From Aquamicrobium sp. LC103 (GTDB lineage Bacteria; Pseudomonadota; Alphaproteobacteria; Rhizobiales; Rhizobiaceae): a stretch of 64,000 nt of DNA. This document shows, in pieces, positions 1-10,373 of the stretch. The number at the start of each line of letters is the position of its first letter. Position 1 is the stretch's first letter. Position numbers and translations under genes: made by a program. The stretch is from the NCBI RefSeq assembly GCF_001014615.2, contig NZ_LBCQ02000013.1:124001-188000 (forward strand), in the 5' to 3' direction. A model generated the notes under the pieces. It was given only the letters and a program-made list of their open reading frames with translations. It did no database searches and was not told the DNA's origin.

Positions 1-815
1 TGGGTTTTACCGGCGTCGCGAACGCGGAGACCGAACTCACCAAGCTTCTGCCGCAGGGCGTGCGCGATGCGGGTGTTTTGAAGGTCGGCGGCCCGACAGC
101 GATCTCGCCTTATATGTATGTGGACGAAAGCGGCAAACTGGGCGGCGTCATCCATGATCTGATGAACGCCGTCGGCGAAAAGCTGGGCGTTCCGGTCGAA
201 TTCAGCAACATCAACTACTCGGCTCTCATCCCCGCCCTGCAGGCAGAGCGGGTGGATGTGGGTATCGGCACGTTCACCGACACGCTGCAGCGTCAGGAGC
301 AGATCGACTTCGTCGACTACATCAAGACGAACATGGTTTTGATGGGTCGCCCCGAGACGGAAGAACGTATCAAGGCAGTCGCGGATCTGTGCGGTTTCAC
401 CGCCGCCTCGCCAAGCGGTACGACCTCCGAAATTGTGATGAAGGCGCAGGTGGATAAGTGCAAGGAAGAAGGTAAGCCGGGCATGAACGTGCTTATCGTC
501 CCGAGCCCGGCAGAAGCCCAGCTTCAGGTGCAGACCGGCCGCGCAGACGTATTCATTCAAGCCTATGGCGTCGGCATCGGCATCCAGGCCAGCGGCCAGG
601 GCCTCGAGATTCTCGGCGAGCCGTTCCGTCCTGAATACCACGGCGCCGGTATCAGCAAGGGCAATAAGGAACTTGCCGATGCGCTCATAGCAGGCTTCAA
701 GGCCGTAATGGAGGACGGCAGTTATGCCGAGATACTGGCCAAGTACGACATCAGCGTGCTTGCGCTTGATGAGCCGGTCTTCAACGGCACCTCGACGAAG
801 CCGCTGGCTGAGTAA
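1..815 (+). CDS. Amino-acid ABC transporter periplasmic binding protein (family 3), 5' partial
   Basis: Binds a small polar amino acid or derivative in the periplasm and delivers it to the permease and ATPase encoded next. The reading frame is open from position 3 and is cut by the window edge. The first visible residues end in GVANA followed by ETELTKLL, which looks like the tail of a signal peptide and its cleavage site. The body has the bacterial family 3 pattern: GGVIHDLMNAVGEKLGV early, then ALQAERVDVGIG and a QIDFVDY segment, as in GlnH/FliY-type proteins. The intact protein is probably about 285 residues. It is the first gene visible of a + strand operon that runs to 6130. The ligand cannot be read from sequence; the downstream enzymes suggest an N-acylated amino acid. 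Confidence 0.9.
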   Translation, partial: GFTGVANAETELTKLLPQGVRDAGVLKVGGPTAISPYMYVDESGKLGGVIHDLMNAVGEKLGVPVEFSNINYSALIPALQAERVDVGIGTFTDTLQRQEQIDFVDYIKTNMVLMGRPETEERIKAVADLCGFTAASPSGTTSEIVMKAQVDKCKEEGKPGMNVLIVPSPAEAQLQVQTGRADVFIQAYGVGIGIQASGQGLEILGEPFRPEYHGAGISKGNKELADALIAGFKAVMEDGSYAEILAKYDISVLALDEPVFNGTSTKPLAE

Positions 816-846
816 GCCGTCGGCATTCGTAGAGAAGGATCGGATC

Positions 847-1713
847 ATGGCTGTCCAGGAACCCGCTGAACCCATGCTGCTGCCGCCGCGCCATCACTGG
901 CGCGCCGTTGCGGCCGTCGCAGTATCGGTGGTGCTCGCCGCCTTCGTCGCTTCATTGGCAGGCAATCCCAACATGCAATGGGATGTGGTAGGTAACTACT
1001 TGTTCAGCGGCCAAATTCTCGATGGTTTGGCCAACACGATCATTCTGACCATTCTGTGCATGGCGATCGCCATCGTGCTCGGGATCATAATCGCCATCAT
1101 GGCGATGTCGGGCAATCCCGTGCTCTACTGGGTTGCCCAAGCCTATATCTGGTTCTTCAGAGGTGTGCCTCTGCTGGTCCAGCTTGTGTTCTGGTTCAAT
1201 CTGGCGCTGCTGTGGCCGCGGATCGGACTATCGCTTCCCTTCACGGATATCGACTACACGATCTCCACCAACGTCCTCATAACGAGCTTCGTGGCTTCGG
1301 TGCTCGGTCTCGCTCTGCATGAGGCCGCTTACATGGCCGAGATCGTTCGCGCCGGTCTCCTCGGCGTGGACAGCGGACAGTCCGAAGCGGGTCGTTCACT
1401 CGGCATGTCGGACGGACAGCTCCTGCGCAGAATCATTCTGCCCCAGGCCATGCGCATCATCGTTCCACCGACTGGAAACGAGGTCATCTCCATGCTGAAA
1501 GCAACCTCGCTTGTCGCTTTCATTGCAGGCGGTGACCTCATGACCGCGGTGCAGAACGTCTATTCGCACAATTTCCGCGTCATGCCGCTGCTGATCGTTG
1601 CAAGCATCTGGTACCTCATCGTGACCACGCTCGCGACCTTCCTGCAGTTCTATCTCGAAAAGCGGGTCGGGCAGGGCTTTTCTTCCGTCGCCAGCCGCTC
1701 CAAGCGTGCCTAG
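847..1713 (+). CDS. Amino-acid ABC transporter permease (HisM/GlnP family)
   Basis: Inner-membrane channel subunit, 288 residues, of the polar amino-acid ABC importer that begins with the preceding binding protein. The ATG at 847 is chosen because GAGAAGGAT lies just upstream; a longer in-frame opening overlaps the previous gene without support. Several hydrophobic segments are visible, starting around residues 20-40 and 60-85. The cytoplasmic EAA loop that docks the ATPase is clear (EIVRAGLLGVDSGQSEAGRS, followed by LGMS). A single permease gene implies a homodimeric channel. It sits 31 bases after the binding protein and 10 bases before the ATPase start. Confidence 0.92.
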   Translation: MAVQEPAEPMLLPPRHHWRAVAAVAVSVVLAAFVASLAGNPNMQWDVVGNYLFSGQILDGLANTIILTILCMAIAIVLGIIIAIMAMSGNPVLYWVAQAYIWFFRGVPLLVQLVFWFNLALLWPRIGLSLPFTDIDYTISTNVLITSFVASVLGLALHEAAYMAEIVRAGLLGVDSGQSEAGRSLGMSDGQLLRRIILPQAMRIIVPPTGNEVISMLKATSLVAFIAGGDLMTAVQNVYSHNFRVMPLLIVASIWYLIVTTLATFLQFYLEKRVGQGFSSVASRSKRA

Positions 1714-1723
1714 GGAGCCCAAC

Positions 1724-2485
1724 ATGCAGGCAATGGTCCAGATTTCCCGGCTCAACAAATCCTTCGGCGCGCATCACGTCTTGCAAGACATCAACCTCGA
1801 TATCGAGGCAGAAAAGGTGACCTGCGTCATCGGCCCCTCGGGGTCGGGCAAGAGCACGATGCTTCGCTGCATCAATCGCCTCGAGACGCCAAACTCGGGC
1901 ACCATTACCGTGGACGGCGAATTGATCGGATACGAGCGCGAAGGCGCCAACCTTCGCGAACTCTCCACCAGGCGCATCGCGCAGCAGCGCGCCAGGATGG
2001 GCATGGTGTTCCAGCGCTTCAACCTCTTTCCGCATCTGACGGTCCTGCAGAACGTCATCGAGGCGCCAATCCAGGTTCGCAAGATGGCGAAGGCGCAGGC
2101 CGAGGCCGATGCGATGCGCCTGCTGGGCCAAGTAGGCCTGACGCAGAAGGCGTCGGCCTATCCATCCGAGCTTTCCGGCGGGCAGATGCAGCGTGTCGCG
2201 ATTGCGCGCGCGCTCGCGATGAAGCCGCAGCTCATACTCTTCGATGAACCGACAAGCGCCCTTGATCCCGAACTTGTCGGCGAGGTTCTGGAGGTGATGC
2301 GCGAGCTCGCCACCACCGGCATCACCATGGTCGTCGTGACGCACGAAATCTCCTTTGCGCGCGATATCGGCGACAGGCTGGTGTTCATGGCCGATGGGCA
2401 GATCGTCGAGACGGGCGAGCCCAAGGAGATGCTTGCAAACCCCATTCAAGCCCGCACAAAGGAATTCCTGTCGCGCATCAAGTAG
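1724..2485 (+). CDS. Amino-acid ABC transporter ATP-binding protein (GlnQ/HisP family)
   Basis: Cytoplasmic ATPase of 253 residues that powers the amino-acid importer encoded by the two previous genes. All motifs are present: Walker A GPSGSGKST, Q-loop in MVFQRFNLFPHLTVL, signature LSGGQMQR, Walker B LILFDEPTSALDPE and the switch His in VVVTHE. The ATG at 1724 is preferred over an in-frame GTG at 1706 because AGGGAG lies 7-12 bases upstream of it. The length is standard for the family. The next gene in the operon is a TetR regulator 29 bases downstream. Confidence 0.94.
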   Translation: MQAMVQISRLNKSFGAHHVLQDINLDIEAEKVTCVIGPSGSGKSTMLRCINRLETPNSGTITVDGELIGYEREGANLRELSTRRIAQQRARMGMVFQRFNLFPHLTVLQNVIEAPIQVRKMAKAQAEADAMRLLGQVGLTQKASAYPSELSGGQMQRVAIARALAMKPQLILFDEPTSALDPELVGEVLEVMRELATTGITMVVVTHEISFARDIGDRLVFMADGQIVETGEPKEMLANPIQARTKEFLSRIK

Positions 2486-2514
2486 CGAAGATTCCAAAAG
2501 GAAGGGGAGCAATC

Positions 2515-3165
2515 ATGAAGAAGGACGCGGCTCAGATGGGACGCGGGGCAGCCGCGCACCAGCGAACCGAAATGCGGCGGGCCCAGCTTCTGGAAGCCAT
2601 GGCGGCAATGATGCGCAAGGGTACGTTGCCGCATACGCTCTCCGACCTGGCCAAGGCGGCAGGCATGTCCACGGCCACGTCGTACCGCTACTTCCAGTCG
2701 CTGGACGAAGTCGCGCAAGCCTATCTGGTGAAGGTGATGACCGAGTTGCGCGACTTCGCGAACTCGCGACCCGAGACCGGCCGCGAACTGCTTCATGTGG
2801 TGAGTCGCTTCTGGATCAATGTGGTGATGGAGCATGGTGCGGTGCTGGTCCAAATACGCTCCAGACGGGGCTTCTTCGACCGCCTGCACGGCAAGGTGGC
2901 GAGCACGGTGCGAGGGCATGAGGCACGCAAGCGCGCACTCTATGGCGTGCTCCTTGAAGAGGGCCTGCCGGTCAGCCTGCAAGAGGATGCGGCAATGCTT
3001 TACAATACCATGTTCGACCCTCGCGACATTCTCGATCTCATCAATCTGCGCGGTCTCGACCCGGACCGCGTGACCGATGTGCTCATCCAGTCCTTTGTCG
3101 GCGCCTTGAAAGGCTGGCACCGCGGCATGGGTGACCTTCATCCCGCGATCACCGCGGTAAAATAA
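2515..3165 (+). CDS. TetR/AcrR family transcriptional regulator
   Basis: A 216-residue one-component regulator. The N-terminal helix-turn-helix is visible at about residues 20-65 (TLSDLAKAAGMSTATSYRYF), which is the TetR pattern; the C-terminal part is the variable ligand-binding domain. The start is supported by AAGGGGAG just upstream. Its place inside the operon, between the ABC transporter and the catabolic enzymes, suggests that it controls this operon in response to the transported compound or an intermediate. No clear operator can be proposed because the operon promoter lies outside the window. Confidence 0.85.
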   Translation: MKKDAAQMGRGAAAHQRTEMRRAQLLEAMAAMMRKGTLPHTLSDLAKAAGMSTATSYRYFQSLDEVAQAYLVKVMTELRDFANSRPETGRELLHVVSRFWINVVMEHGAVLVQIRSRRGFFDRLHGKVASTVRGHEARKRALYGVLLEEGLPVSLQEDAAMLYNTMFDPRDILDLINLRGLDPDRVTDVLIQSFVGALKGWHRGMGDLHPAITAVK

Positions 3166-3184
3166 GCCTACAGGAGCAGAGAAT

Positions 3185-5130
<1,946 letters not shown>

Positions 5131-5143
5131 GAAGGTAAAGAAG

Positions 5144-6130
5144 ATGAACTACGCAGTTTCCGTCGGAACCGCCACCGCCAAACCGGGCGAGCGCGCGAAG
5201 GGCGTCATCGAGGTCAGTAGGCTGGCCAGCGGCGACATGGTCACGCTGCCGGTGCACGTCATCAACGGCGCCAAGGACGGGCCGCGTTTATGGATCAATG
5301 CCGCGCTTCACGGCAATGAGTTCAACGGTATCATCTCCGCTCTGCGTCTCGTGGAGGCCATCGATCCTGCGGAATTGTCCGGCGCGGTGATCATAACCCC
5401 GATCAGCAATCCGCTCGCCTTTTACGCGCGCGCGCGCTTCAGCCCGCAGGATGGCGGCAATCTCGGCGAAAGCTACCCGGGCGCGGCGACCGGCCCGATT
5501 ACCAAGCAGATCGCGTTTCATCACTTCAACGAGGTGAAGAAGAATGCGGACTACCTGATTGACCTACATGCATCCGGCGTCACCAACCGTTCGAAGTCGT
5601 ATTCGGTACTGAAATATTCCGGGCATCCGGAGACTGAAAAGCGTGCGCTGGACCTCCTGCTGGTGAACGGCATTCATCTGAACTGCAGCGTCGATACGCT
5701 CGGCAAGAACGACGAACCCGTACCGCTGACGGGCTCGCTGGATCTCGAGTGCATGCAGATCGGCATACCTTCCTTCATGCTCGAACTCGGGCATGCAAAC
5801 CGCGTGGAGGAGGACGTCGTCCAGTCCGGTTTCAACGGCCTGGTAAATTCCCTCCGTCATTTGAAGATGATCGAGGGCGAAGTGGTAAAGCACGAAGGAC
5901 AGGTCGTAACGACCGAGCGCTTCATTGTTCGCTGCAAGCGGAGCGGCCTCGTCGTACAGGCGGTCCAGCCTCACGACCATGTCCACAGGGGTGACATTCT
6001 CTGCCGCATATACGATCCGTTCGGCGAGCTATTGGAAGAAGTATGTGCCGAGAAGGATATGCACATCATCAGCCTCAAGGAAGATTGCGTGGCAAGCTCC
6101 GGCGATCGCGTCGCATTTGGCGCGGCTTGA
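5144..6130 (+). CDS. Succinylglutamate desuccinylase/aspartoacylase family zinc deacylase
   Basis: 328-residue M14-like zinc carboxypeptidase fold that removes an acyl group from an N-acyl amino acid (AstE, aspartoacylase and DoeB-like family). Zinc ligands are visible as HGNE (HGNEFNG, near residue 52) and DLHASG; a glutamate in MLELGHANR fits the catalytic position. The C-terminal 90 residues form a beta-rich biotinyl-like domain (LVVQAVQPHDHVHRGDIL), common in this subfamily. The start has GAAGGTAAAGA before it and follows the aminotransferase by 13 bases. Last gene of the operon. DoeB-type N-acetyl-diaminobutyrate deacetylase is a possible reading, but no other ectoine genes are present. 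Confidence 0.87.
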   Translation: MNYAVSVGTATAKPGERAKGVIEVSRLASGDMVTLPVHVINGAKDGPRLWINAALHGNEFNGIISALRLVEAIDPAELSGAVIITPISNPLAFYARARFSPQDGGNLGESYPGAATGPITKQIAFHHFNEVKKNADYLIDLHASGVTNRSKSYSVLKYSGHPETEKRALDLLLVNGIHLNCSVDTLGKNDEPVPLTGSLDLECMQIGIPSFMLELGHANRVEEDVVQSGFNGLVNSLRHLKMIEGEVVKHEGQVVTTERFIVRCKRSGLVVQAVQPHDHVHRGDILCRIYDPFGELLEEVCAEKDMHIISLKEDCVASSGDRVAFGAA

Positions 6131-6235
6131 GACCCGGTAGTACCGTCGCCGCCCTATAGGCTTAACGAGTGCATGAGTGGGATTATCGGCCGCGATTGCC
6201 AAAAAGCATTGCGGTCTCCCGCCCGAGCGGTGTTG

Positions 6236-7321
6236 TCAGCCTTCGGTTGCTCTTCTTCTAAGGTAGAAGTCGGCACGAGAACGCACGGATGGATTTCGAT
6301 CGCTCGCAAGCAGTTGGGCGATCTGATCCATCTCTGCTGTTGCCTCGCCTCGCGTGACAATCAGAACATCACCTGCAACCTTGCGAACATGCGCTGATTT
6401 ATCCTGCGCTGCGTTTTGCAACAATGCGTGGAAATCGACGGTGCGTTCAATGTGGCGCATTCCGAATTCGGCCGTTCGCCTTTTTAGGCCGTGGACTTTA
6501 TCAGTCCATTCGTGCCTATAGCCAATGAACCACTTGGCACGTCGCATTAGCAGCGCGTCGATCGCGACAGCACGAACTCGCGGCAATGTGGCATCCTGTG
6601 CCAGTTCTTCAAGATGATGATCAAAATCTGATCGTTGTAGCAATTCCTGCAACGTGTGGCCGACCCTTCCGGCGCGGATGGTCAGAAACCGCTCCTTGAG
6701 TTGCATCAGGACTTCGGGCCGATAGATCGCATTCTCTAGCTGATGCTGTCCGTCCCGATCCCAGCGTTTGAGGATACGGGATTGCGGCAGGAGAAAGACG
6801 GCACTCTCAGCGACAATATCTGGTTCGGTGGTTGGGAATGCTTGCTTGGCGTAGTTGAGGGCGGCATTGCGGACATTTCCAACCCAGTCATTCAGTCGAT
6901 AAACGATTGCCGAGAATTCAAATGGCGACACTGGACTGGCGGCCAGACGTTGAAGCGCGGCTTGCCGAACGAAGCCATTGCTATGGAACTGAAGGAACCA
7001 TCCGAGATCGGGATGTTTGGTCAGTTGATCTAGAATGCGGGGTTGAGGCTTGAACAGCCGACGTAACCGCTCGGTCAAGTCGGTCGAGGGCTTCACGCCT
7101 TGATACATTTGCCCGATCTCACGGATTTCGTCGGAGGCTCGCGGAACGGCACAAGCGGGCACAGCACTCAAGCTGCTTCGGAAATGACTGAGCTGCTGGC
7201 AAATTGGCTGGTTCTCTCGGATGGCCTTGCCAAGATCGTGGGTTGCCTTTTGCGCTTCGAAGGGCAAGATCGATCGCTTGCGATGAGAAAATTGGGCGGG
7301 ATAATCGATAATCTTCGGCAC
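6236..7321 (-). CDS. Uncharacterised HEAT-like helical repeat protein
   Basis: 361 residues with no family that I can name securely. From about residue 100 onward the sequence falls into repeated paired-helix units with the HEAT/PBS-lyase look: SNGFVRQAALQRLAASP, WVGNVRNAALNYAKQAFP, PRVRAVAIDALLMRR, SAHVRKVAGDVLIVTR and PSVRSRADFYLRRR. Such arrays usually bind proteins or nucleic acid. There is no signal peptide or membrane segment. The gene stands alone, convergent to the deacylase operon. Its G+C content is visibly lower than that of both neighbours, which fits recent acquisition. The N-terminal 80 residues are less certain and the true start could be internal. Confidence 0.6.
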   Translation of the reverse strand: MPKIIDYPAQFSHRKRSILPFEAQKATHDLGKAIRENQPICQQLSHFRSSLSAVPACAVPRASDEIREIGQMYQGVKPSTDLTERLRRLFKPQPRILDQLTKHPDLGWFLQFHSNGFVRQAALQRLAASPVSPFEFSAIVYRLNDWVGNVRNAALNYAKQAFPTTEPDIVAESAVFLLPQSRILKRWDRDGQHQLENAIYRPEVLMQLKERFLTIRAGRVGHTLQELLQRSDFDHHLEELAQDATLPRVRAVAIDALLMRRAKWFIGYRHEWTDKVHGLKRRTAEFGMRHIERTVDFHALLQNAAQDKSAHVRKVAGDVLIVTRGEATAEMDQIAQLLASDRNPSVRSRADFYLRRRATEG

Positions 7322-7544
7322 TGTTGCATTCCAAATTGCAAATCAGAAAAACAGTCCACCCGAAGATGCGGGTGTCAGTGCCATTCTTCAACGGCAGGAT
7401 TGTCCATTCAATCCACAACCATAAGGCACCGGAATGCCCGCAGTCAGCTCGCTGCTGGTGCATTTCGGCAGAAGTGCCCAAAACCATTTGTAGCACTCGT
7501 TGGCGAAAATCGGGCTTTGGACGGGAACTCCGCAGATTGATCCG
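7322..7544. other. Non-coding lower-G+C stretch
   Basis: About 220 bases between the starts and ends of two minus-strand genes. I see no convincing gene, RNA or terminator. The base composition matches the HEAT-like gene rather than the kinase gene that follows, so it may belong to the same acquired patch. Confidence 0.4.
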
Positions 7545-8354
7545 TTATTGCGGAAAGCCGCCGAGGTGTAAGCAGGTGCGCGAAGCGAGCACTGCCGCGT
7601 CATCCGCCGCCTGTCGCGATGTCTTGCCGGTGAAAATGGCATAGAGAAAGCCGGCCGCGAAGCTATCGCCCGCGCCGGTCGTGTCGAGCGGCGTTATCTT
7701 CTCCGCACTGCGCTCGAATGCGTTTTTCGAAAAGAAGATGGAGCTGCCCGCGCTGCCGCGGGTAAGCACCGCATTGCGTGCCCCTTTCGACAACAGACAT
7801 CGTGCTTCGGCCTCGACTTGATCGTGGCTTCCCTCGAGCGAAGCGAAGACGATCGCTAGGCCCTCAACGCCGAGGTGCCGTGGCTGTGAATTGACGGAAA
7901 TGTCCTGCGACACCGACACACCAGCTTTTGCCAGTCGCCGTCGCAGCGCACCTCCGTCATTGAGCCAGCCGATATGGACATGATCCATCGTCAGGAGCGC
8001 GTCGATTGCCGCGCCTGTCGGCGCGTAACCGTCGCAGGCTCCGAAATCCTCGTGGTCCATATGGCGGTCGCCGGCCGCATCCACCGAAATGATGGTGTGA
8101 GAGGTCGGCGCGGACCGTCGTACCAGATGGCTGGAGTTGACGCCGTTGGCGCGCAAGGCGGAGGCGACGAGGTCGCCTTGCTCGTCGCGACCTACCGCGC
8201 CGAAATAGAACGCATCGGCGCCGAGTCTTGCCAGTTGCACCGCCACGTTAAGGGCGTTGCCCCCCACCAGACGCCGGTCGATGGGTGGCAGCAGCACGTC
8301 GATGCAATTGTCGCCGACGGCGGCGATGCGGGGCTTTCGCTCAATAGGCGACAC
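7545..8354 (-). CDS. frlD: PfkB-family kinase, fructoselysine 6-kinase-like
   Basis: 269-residue ribokinase-fold sugar kinase. The N-terminus (VGDNCIDV, then GGNALNVAVQLARLG) and the C-terminus (DTTGAGDSFAAGFLYA with the GAGD anion hole and catalytic Asp, ending TCLHLGGFPQ) match the FrlD group more closely than general fructokinases. FrlD phosphorylates fructoselysine or related Amadori compounds on C6. It starts with GTG and overlaps the end of the upstream SIS-domain gene by 14 bases, so the two are translationally coupled; the pairing with an FrlB-type deglycase is the best evidence for the substrate class. The amine part (lysine, another amino acid or a peptide) is unknown. Confidence 0.8.
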   Translation of the reverse strand: MSPIERKPRIAAVGDNCIDVLLPPIDRRLVGGNALNVAVQLARLGADAFYFGAVGRDEQGDLVASALRANGVNSSHLVRRSAPTSHTIISVDAAGDRHMDHEDFGACDGYAPTGAAIDALLTMDHVHIGWLNDGGALRRRLAKAGVSVSQDISVNSQPRHLGVEGLAIVFASLEGSHDQVEAEARCLLSKGARNAVLTRGSAGSSIFFSKNAFERSAEKITPLDTTGAGDSFAAGFLYAIFTGKTSRQAADDAAVLASRTCLHLGGFPQ

Positions 8355-9354
8355 GGCGGTAGTAGCGGCGGGTCGTGAGGGGATGGTTGCGCAGCACTTC
8401 GAGATGTGCGGCGGCCCGCTCGAGGACCGTCGCCAGAAACGCCGGCGACAGCCAGGCCCGCAGTTCGTGCGACAGCCCGTCGGCGGTAAAGCTGTTCGTG
8501 TCGAGTACGGTCAGGCTTCCGCCGATCTGGGGCACGAAGCGCTCGACGCGATCCGCCAGCGGGCGCATCTCGTCCTCACCCTTCAAAAGCACCACGCTCA
8601 CATCCTTCTCCACCAGTTCGAGCGTTCCATGGAAGAAATCGGAGGCGTGCACGGGGCGCGTCCTGATCCATTGCATTTCTTCGAGAATGCACATGCCGAA
8701 ATAGAAAGCTTCCGGCCATGCATTACCCGCGCCGGTGAAGATATGATAGTCGCTTGCAGCCAACGTGCGTGCAAAATCCTCTGCCTGCGGCTCGAAGGCC
8801 TCCTTCATTGCCAGCAGGGCGGCCGGCACCTTCTTCATCTCGGCGAGAAGGATGTCGTGATTGTCGATTTCGCCGAGGTGCTTCATCACCGCCAGGGCCG
8901 CGATCAGCGATTGGATGTAGAAGCTCTCCGACGATGTGTCGTCGGCTGCGAAGTTGACAAACACATGGTCGCCGCCCTTGCCGAGCGGCGTGTCCGCGTG
9001 GCCGACCAGCGTGAGCACCGTCGCGCCTCGACCCTTGGCGAACTCCAAAAGCTCCACGCTTTCCTTGGTCGTGCCCGACAAGGAGGGCAGAATCACGATG
9101 GAACCCTTGGTCAGATTGACCGACCCGCCCGCCATGATCTCGGCGATGTTGTCCGAGAAGACCGGAAAGGTGGATTTGCGGCGCAGAAGCTGCACCGCCG
9201 GTTGCATCAGGATTGCGGCGCCGCCTGCGCCAAGGAAGTGAATGTTGGGCGCGCCCTCCTTCATGAGCCTGGTTATGGTCCTTTCCAAGTCTTCGGCGAG
9301 CGCGACGGCGCCGGACTGGATCTTCAGAAAGCGTTCCTTGTCGAAATTCAGCAT
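8341..9354 (-). CDS. frlB: SIS-domain fructosamine-6-phosphate deglycase (FrlB-like)
   Basis: 337-residue protein with two SIS (sugar isomerase) domains. FrlB-type enzymes split fructoselysine 6-phosphate into glucose 6-phosphate and the free amino acid. Visible features are the first SIS core (HFLGAGGAAILM, then PSLSGTTKESVELLEFA), the second (HIFTGAGNAWPEA), the catalytic-region segment DFFHGTLELVE and the family C-terminal signature RRYYRRVAY. The ATG at 9354 is chosen because AAGGAAA precedes it; a longer in-frame start would place the operator inside the gene. First gene of a two-gene minus-strand operon with the kinase, divergent from the GntR regulator. Confidence 0.82.
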   Translation of the reverse strand: MLNFDKERFLKIQSGAVALAEDLERTITRLMKEGAPNIHFLGAGGAAILMQPAVQLLRRKSTFPVFSDNIAEIMAGGSVNLTKGSIVILPSLSGTTKESVELLEFAKGRGATVLTLVGHADTPLGKGGDHVFVNFAADDTSSESFYIQSLIAALAVMKHLGEIDNHDILLAEMKKVPAALLAMKEAFEPQAEDFARTLAASDYHIFTGAGNAWPEAFYFGMCILEEMQWIRTRPVHASDFFHGTLELVEKDVSVVLLKGEDEMRPLADRVERFVPQIGGSLTVLDTNSFTADGLSHELRAWLSPAFLATVLERAAAHLEVLRNHPLTTRRYYRRVAY

Positions 9355-9402
9355 CGTGTTTCCTTGTCGATGACGGTGTCGCAGCATGGCGTTCGGGCGT
9401 AA

Positions 9403-9415
9403 GTTGTCAGACAAC
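9403..9415. promoter_or_regulatory. Candidate GntR operator, site A
   Basis: The 13 bases GTTGTCAGACAAC are a perfect palindrome around a central base and lie 49 bases upstream of the deglycase start. Read on the minus strand the sequence is GTTGTCTGACAAC, matching two other sites beside the GntR gene (consensus G-W-Y-GTCTGACA-W-C). The position suits repression of the kinase/deglycase operon by the adjacent regulator. Confidence 0.6.
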
Positions 9416-9466
9416 ATTGATGTGAGACTTTATGCGGCAAGTCAAGAGGTGGGAAGGAAGTCCATC

Positions 9467-9479
9467 GACGTCTGACATC
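9467..9479. promoter_or_regulatory. Candidate GntR operator, site B
   Basis: GACGTCTGACATC differs from site C at one position of 13 and shares the GTCTGACA core with site A. It lies about 50 bases before the GntR start codon, so autoregulation is likely. Sites A and B together cover the divergent promoter region. Confidence 0.55.
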
Positions 9480-9528
9480 GTAGGCCGTTGTCACTCGGCA
9501 AAAAAGCTGGCACCTCTTGGAGAGATTT

Positions 9529-10281
9529 ATGAGGGTCTGGAGACGCGGAATGCTGGAAAACGGTGGTGCGGGAAAGACGGTGGCATTGCAGCTCAGGGAT
9601 CGGATTCTCACGCTCTTGACGGAAACGGGAGTCCGACCGGGCGAGAAGATTCCGACCGAGGCGGAGTTGAAGGAGACGTTCGGTGGATCGCGCCCGACGA
9701 TCCGCGAGGCGCTGAAGCTTCTGGAGCAGGACGGGGTAGTCCGCGTCGAGCATGGCCGCGGCCGGTATCTGACGGCAGCGGGGTCACTGCATGTCGATAG
9801 GCCGATCACCAAGTTCGAGAGCATAACTCATATGGCCGCGCATTATGGTTATGCTTTGGAAAACAAGGTGTTATCCATTCAGGAAGAGAAGCCGGAGCGT
9901 GACATCGCGCGTTTGATGGAGCTCTCTGCCGAGCAGACGGTGATCCGGCTGGAACGGTTGCGCCTGCATGGGCGAGAGCCGCTGGTCTATTGCGTCGACT
10001 TCGTGCGCCGGGACGTGGTCAGCGACCGCATCTTCGATGTCGACTGGTCGGGATCCCTGCTGGACGTCCTGGAGGGTTATGGCGCGCGTCCGCGCATGTC
10101 ATCGGCCAAGGTGCGGGCGCAGATGCTGCCGGACGATGTCGTGCTGCGCCATGATTTGCGCGACTTCGGCCCGGCCCTCGTGATCGAGGAGACGACGTTC
10201 ACTGATGCCGGTGTTCCGGTGAACCACGCGATGGATTTCCACAGGGGCAGCCATTTCGCTTTCAGCCTGCTGAGAAAGTGA
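9529..10281 (+). CDS. GntR/HutC family regulator with UTRA domain
   Basis: 250-residue regulator. The N-terminal winged helix (about residues 15-80) has the GntR pattern PGEKIPTEAELKETFGGSRP, then TIREALKLLEQDG and VEHGRGRYL. The remainder is a UTRA ligand domain (VIRLERLRLHGREPLVYCVD; ALVIEETTFTDAGVPV). UTRA regulators sense small sugars, sugar phosphates or histidine-related compounds, so a fructosamine phosphate is a plausible effector. The ATG at 9529 has GGAGAG upstream; a TTG 12 bases earlier is possible. It is divergent from frlB and is followed by the M20 peptidase gene; matching operator-like sequences lie on both sides of it. Confidence 0.85.
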   Translation: MRVWRRGMLENGGAGKTVALQLRDRILTLLTETGVRPGEKIPTEAELKETFGGSRPTIREALKLLEQDGVVRVEHGRGRYLTAAGSLHVDRPITKFESITHMAAHYGYALENKVLSIQEEKPERDIARLMELSAEQTVIRLERLRLHGREPLVYCVDFVRRDVVSDRIFDVDWSGSLLDVLEGYGARPRMSSAKVRAQMLPDDVVLRHDLRDFGPALVIEETTFTDAGVPVNHAMDFHRGSHFAFSLLRK

Positions 10282-10298
10282 GAACGCAAACAAAATTC

Positions 10299-10317
10299 TT
10301 GACAGACGTCTGACAAC
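10299..10317 (+). promoter_or_regulatory. Candidate promoter -35 with GntR operator, site C
   Basis: A consensus -35 hexamer TTGACA (10299-10304) is directly followed by GACGTCTGACAAC (10305-10317), the third copy of the motif found upstream of frlB and of the GntR gene. The -10 is weak. Binding here would block the promoter of the M20 peptidase, ABC transporter and hydantoinase operon. Confidence 0.55.
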
Positions 10318-10373
10318 AGGTTCCGATTACAACGAGCGTCGCGGATCAACGCGTGCCAAGGGGAGCCGATCGT

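Noticed and set aside
7322-7544. Short minus-strand peptide or insertion-sequence remnant
   Set aside because: Open frames here have no ribosome site or recognisable transposase motif and no inverted repeats at the edges.
8257-9402. 381-residue open frame on the + strand over frlB
   Set aside because: Antisense shadow of a clearly recognised SIS-domain gene; His/Arg-rich product without family features.
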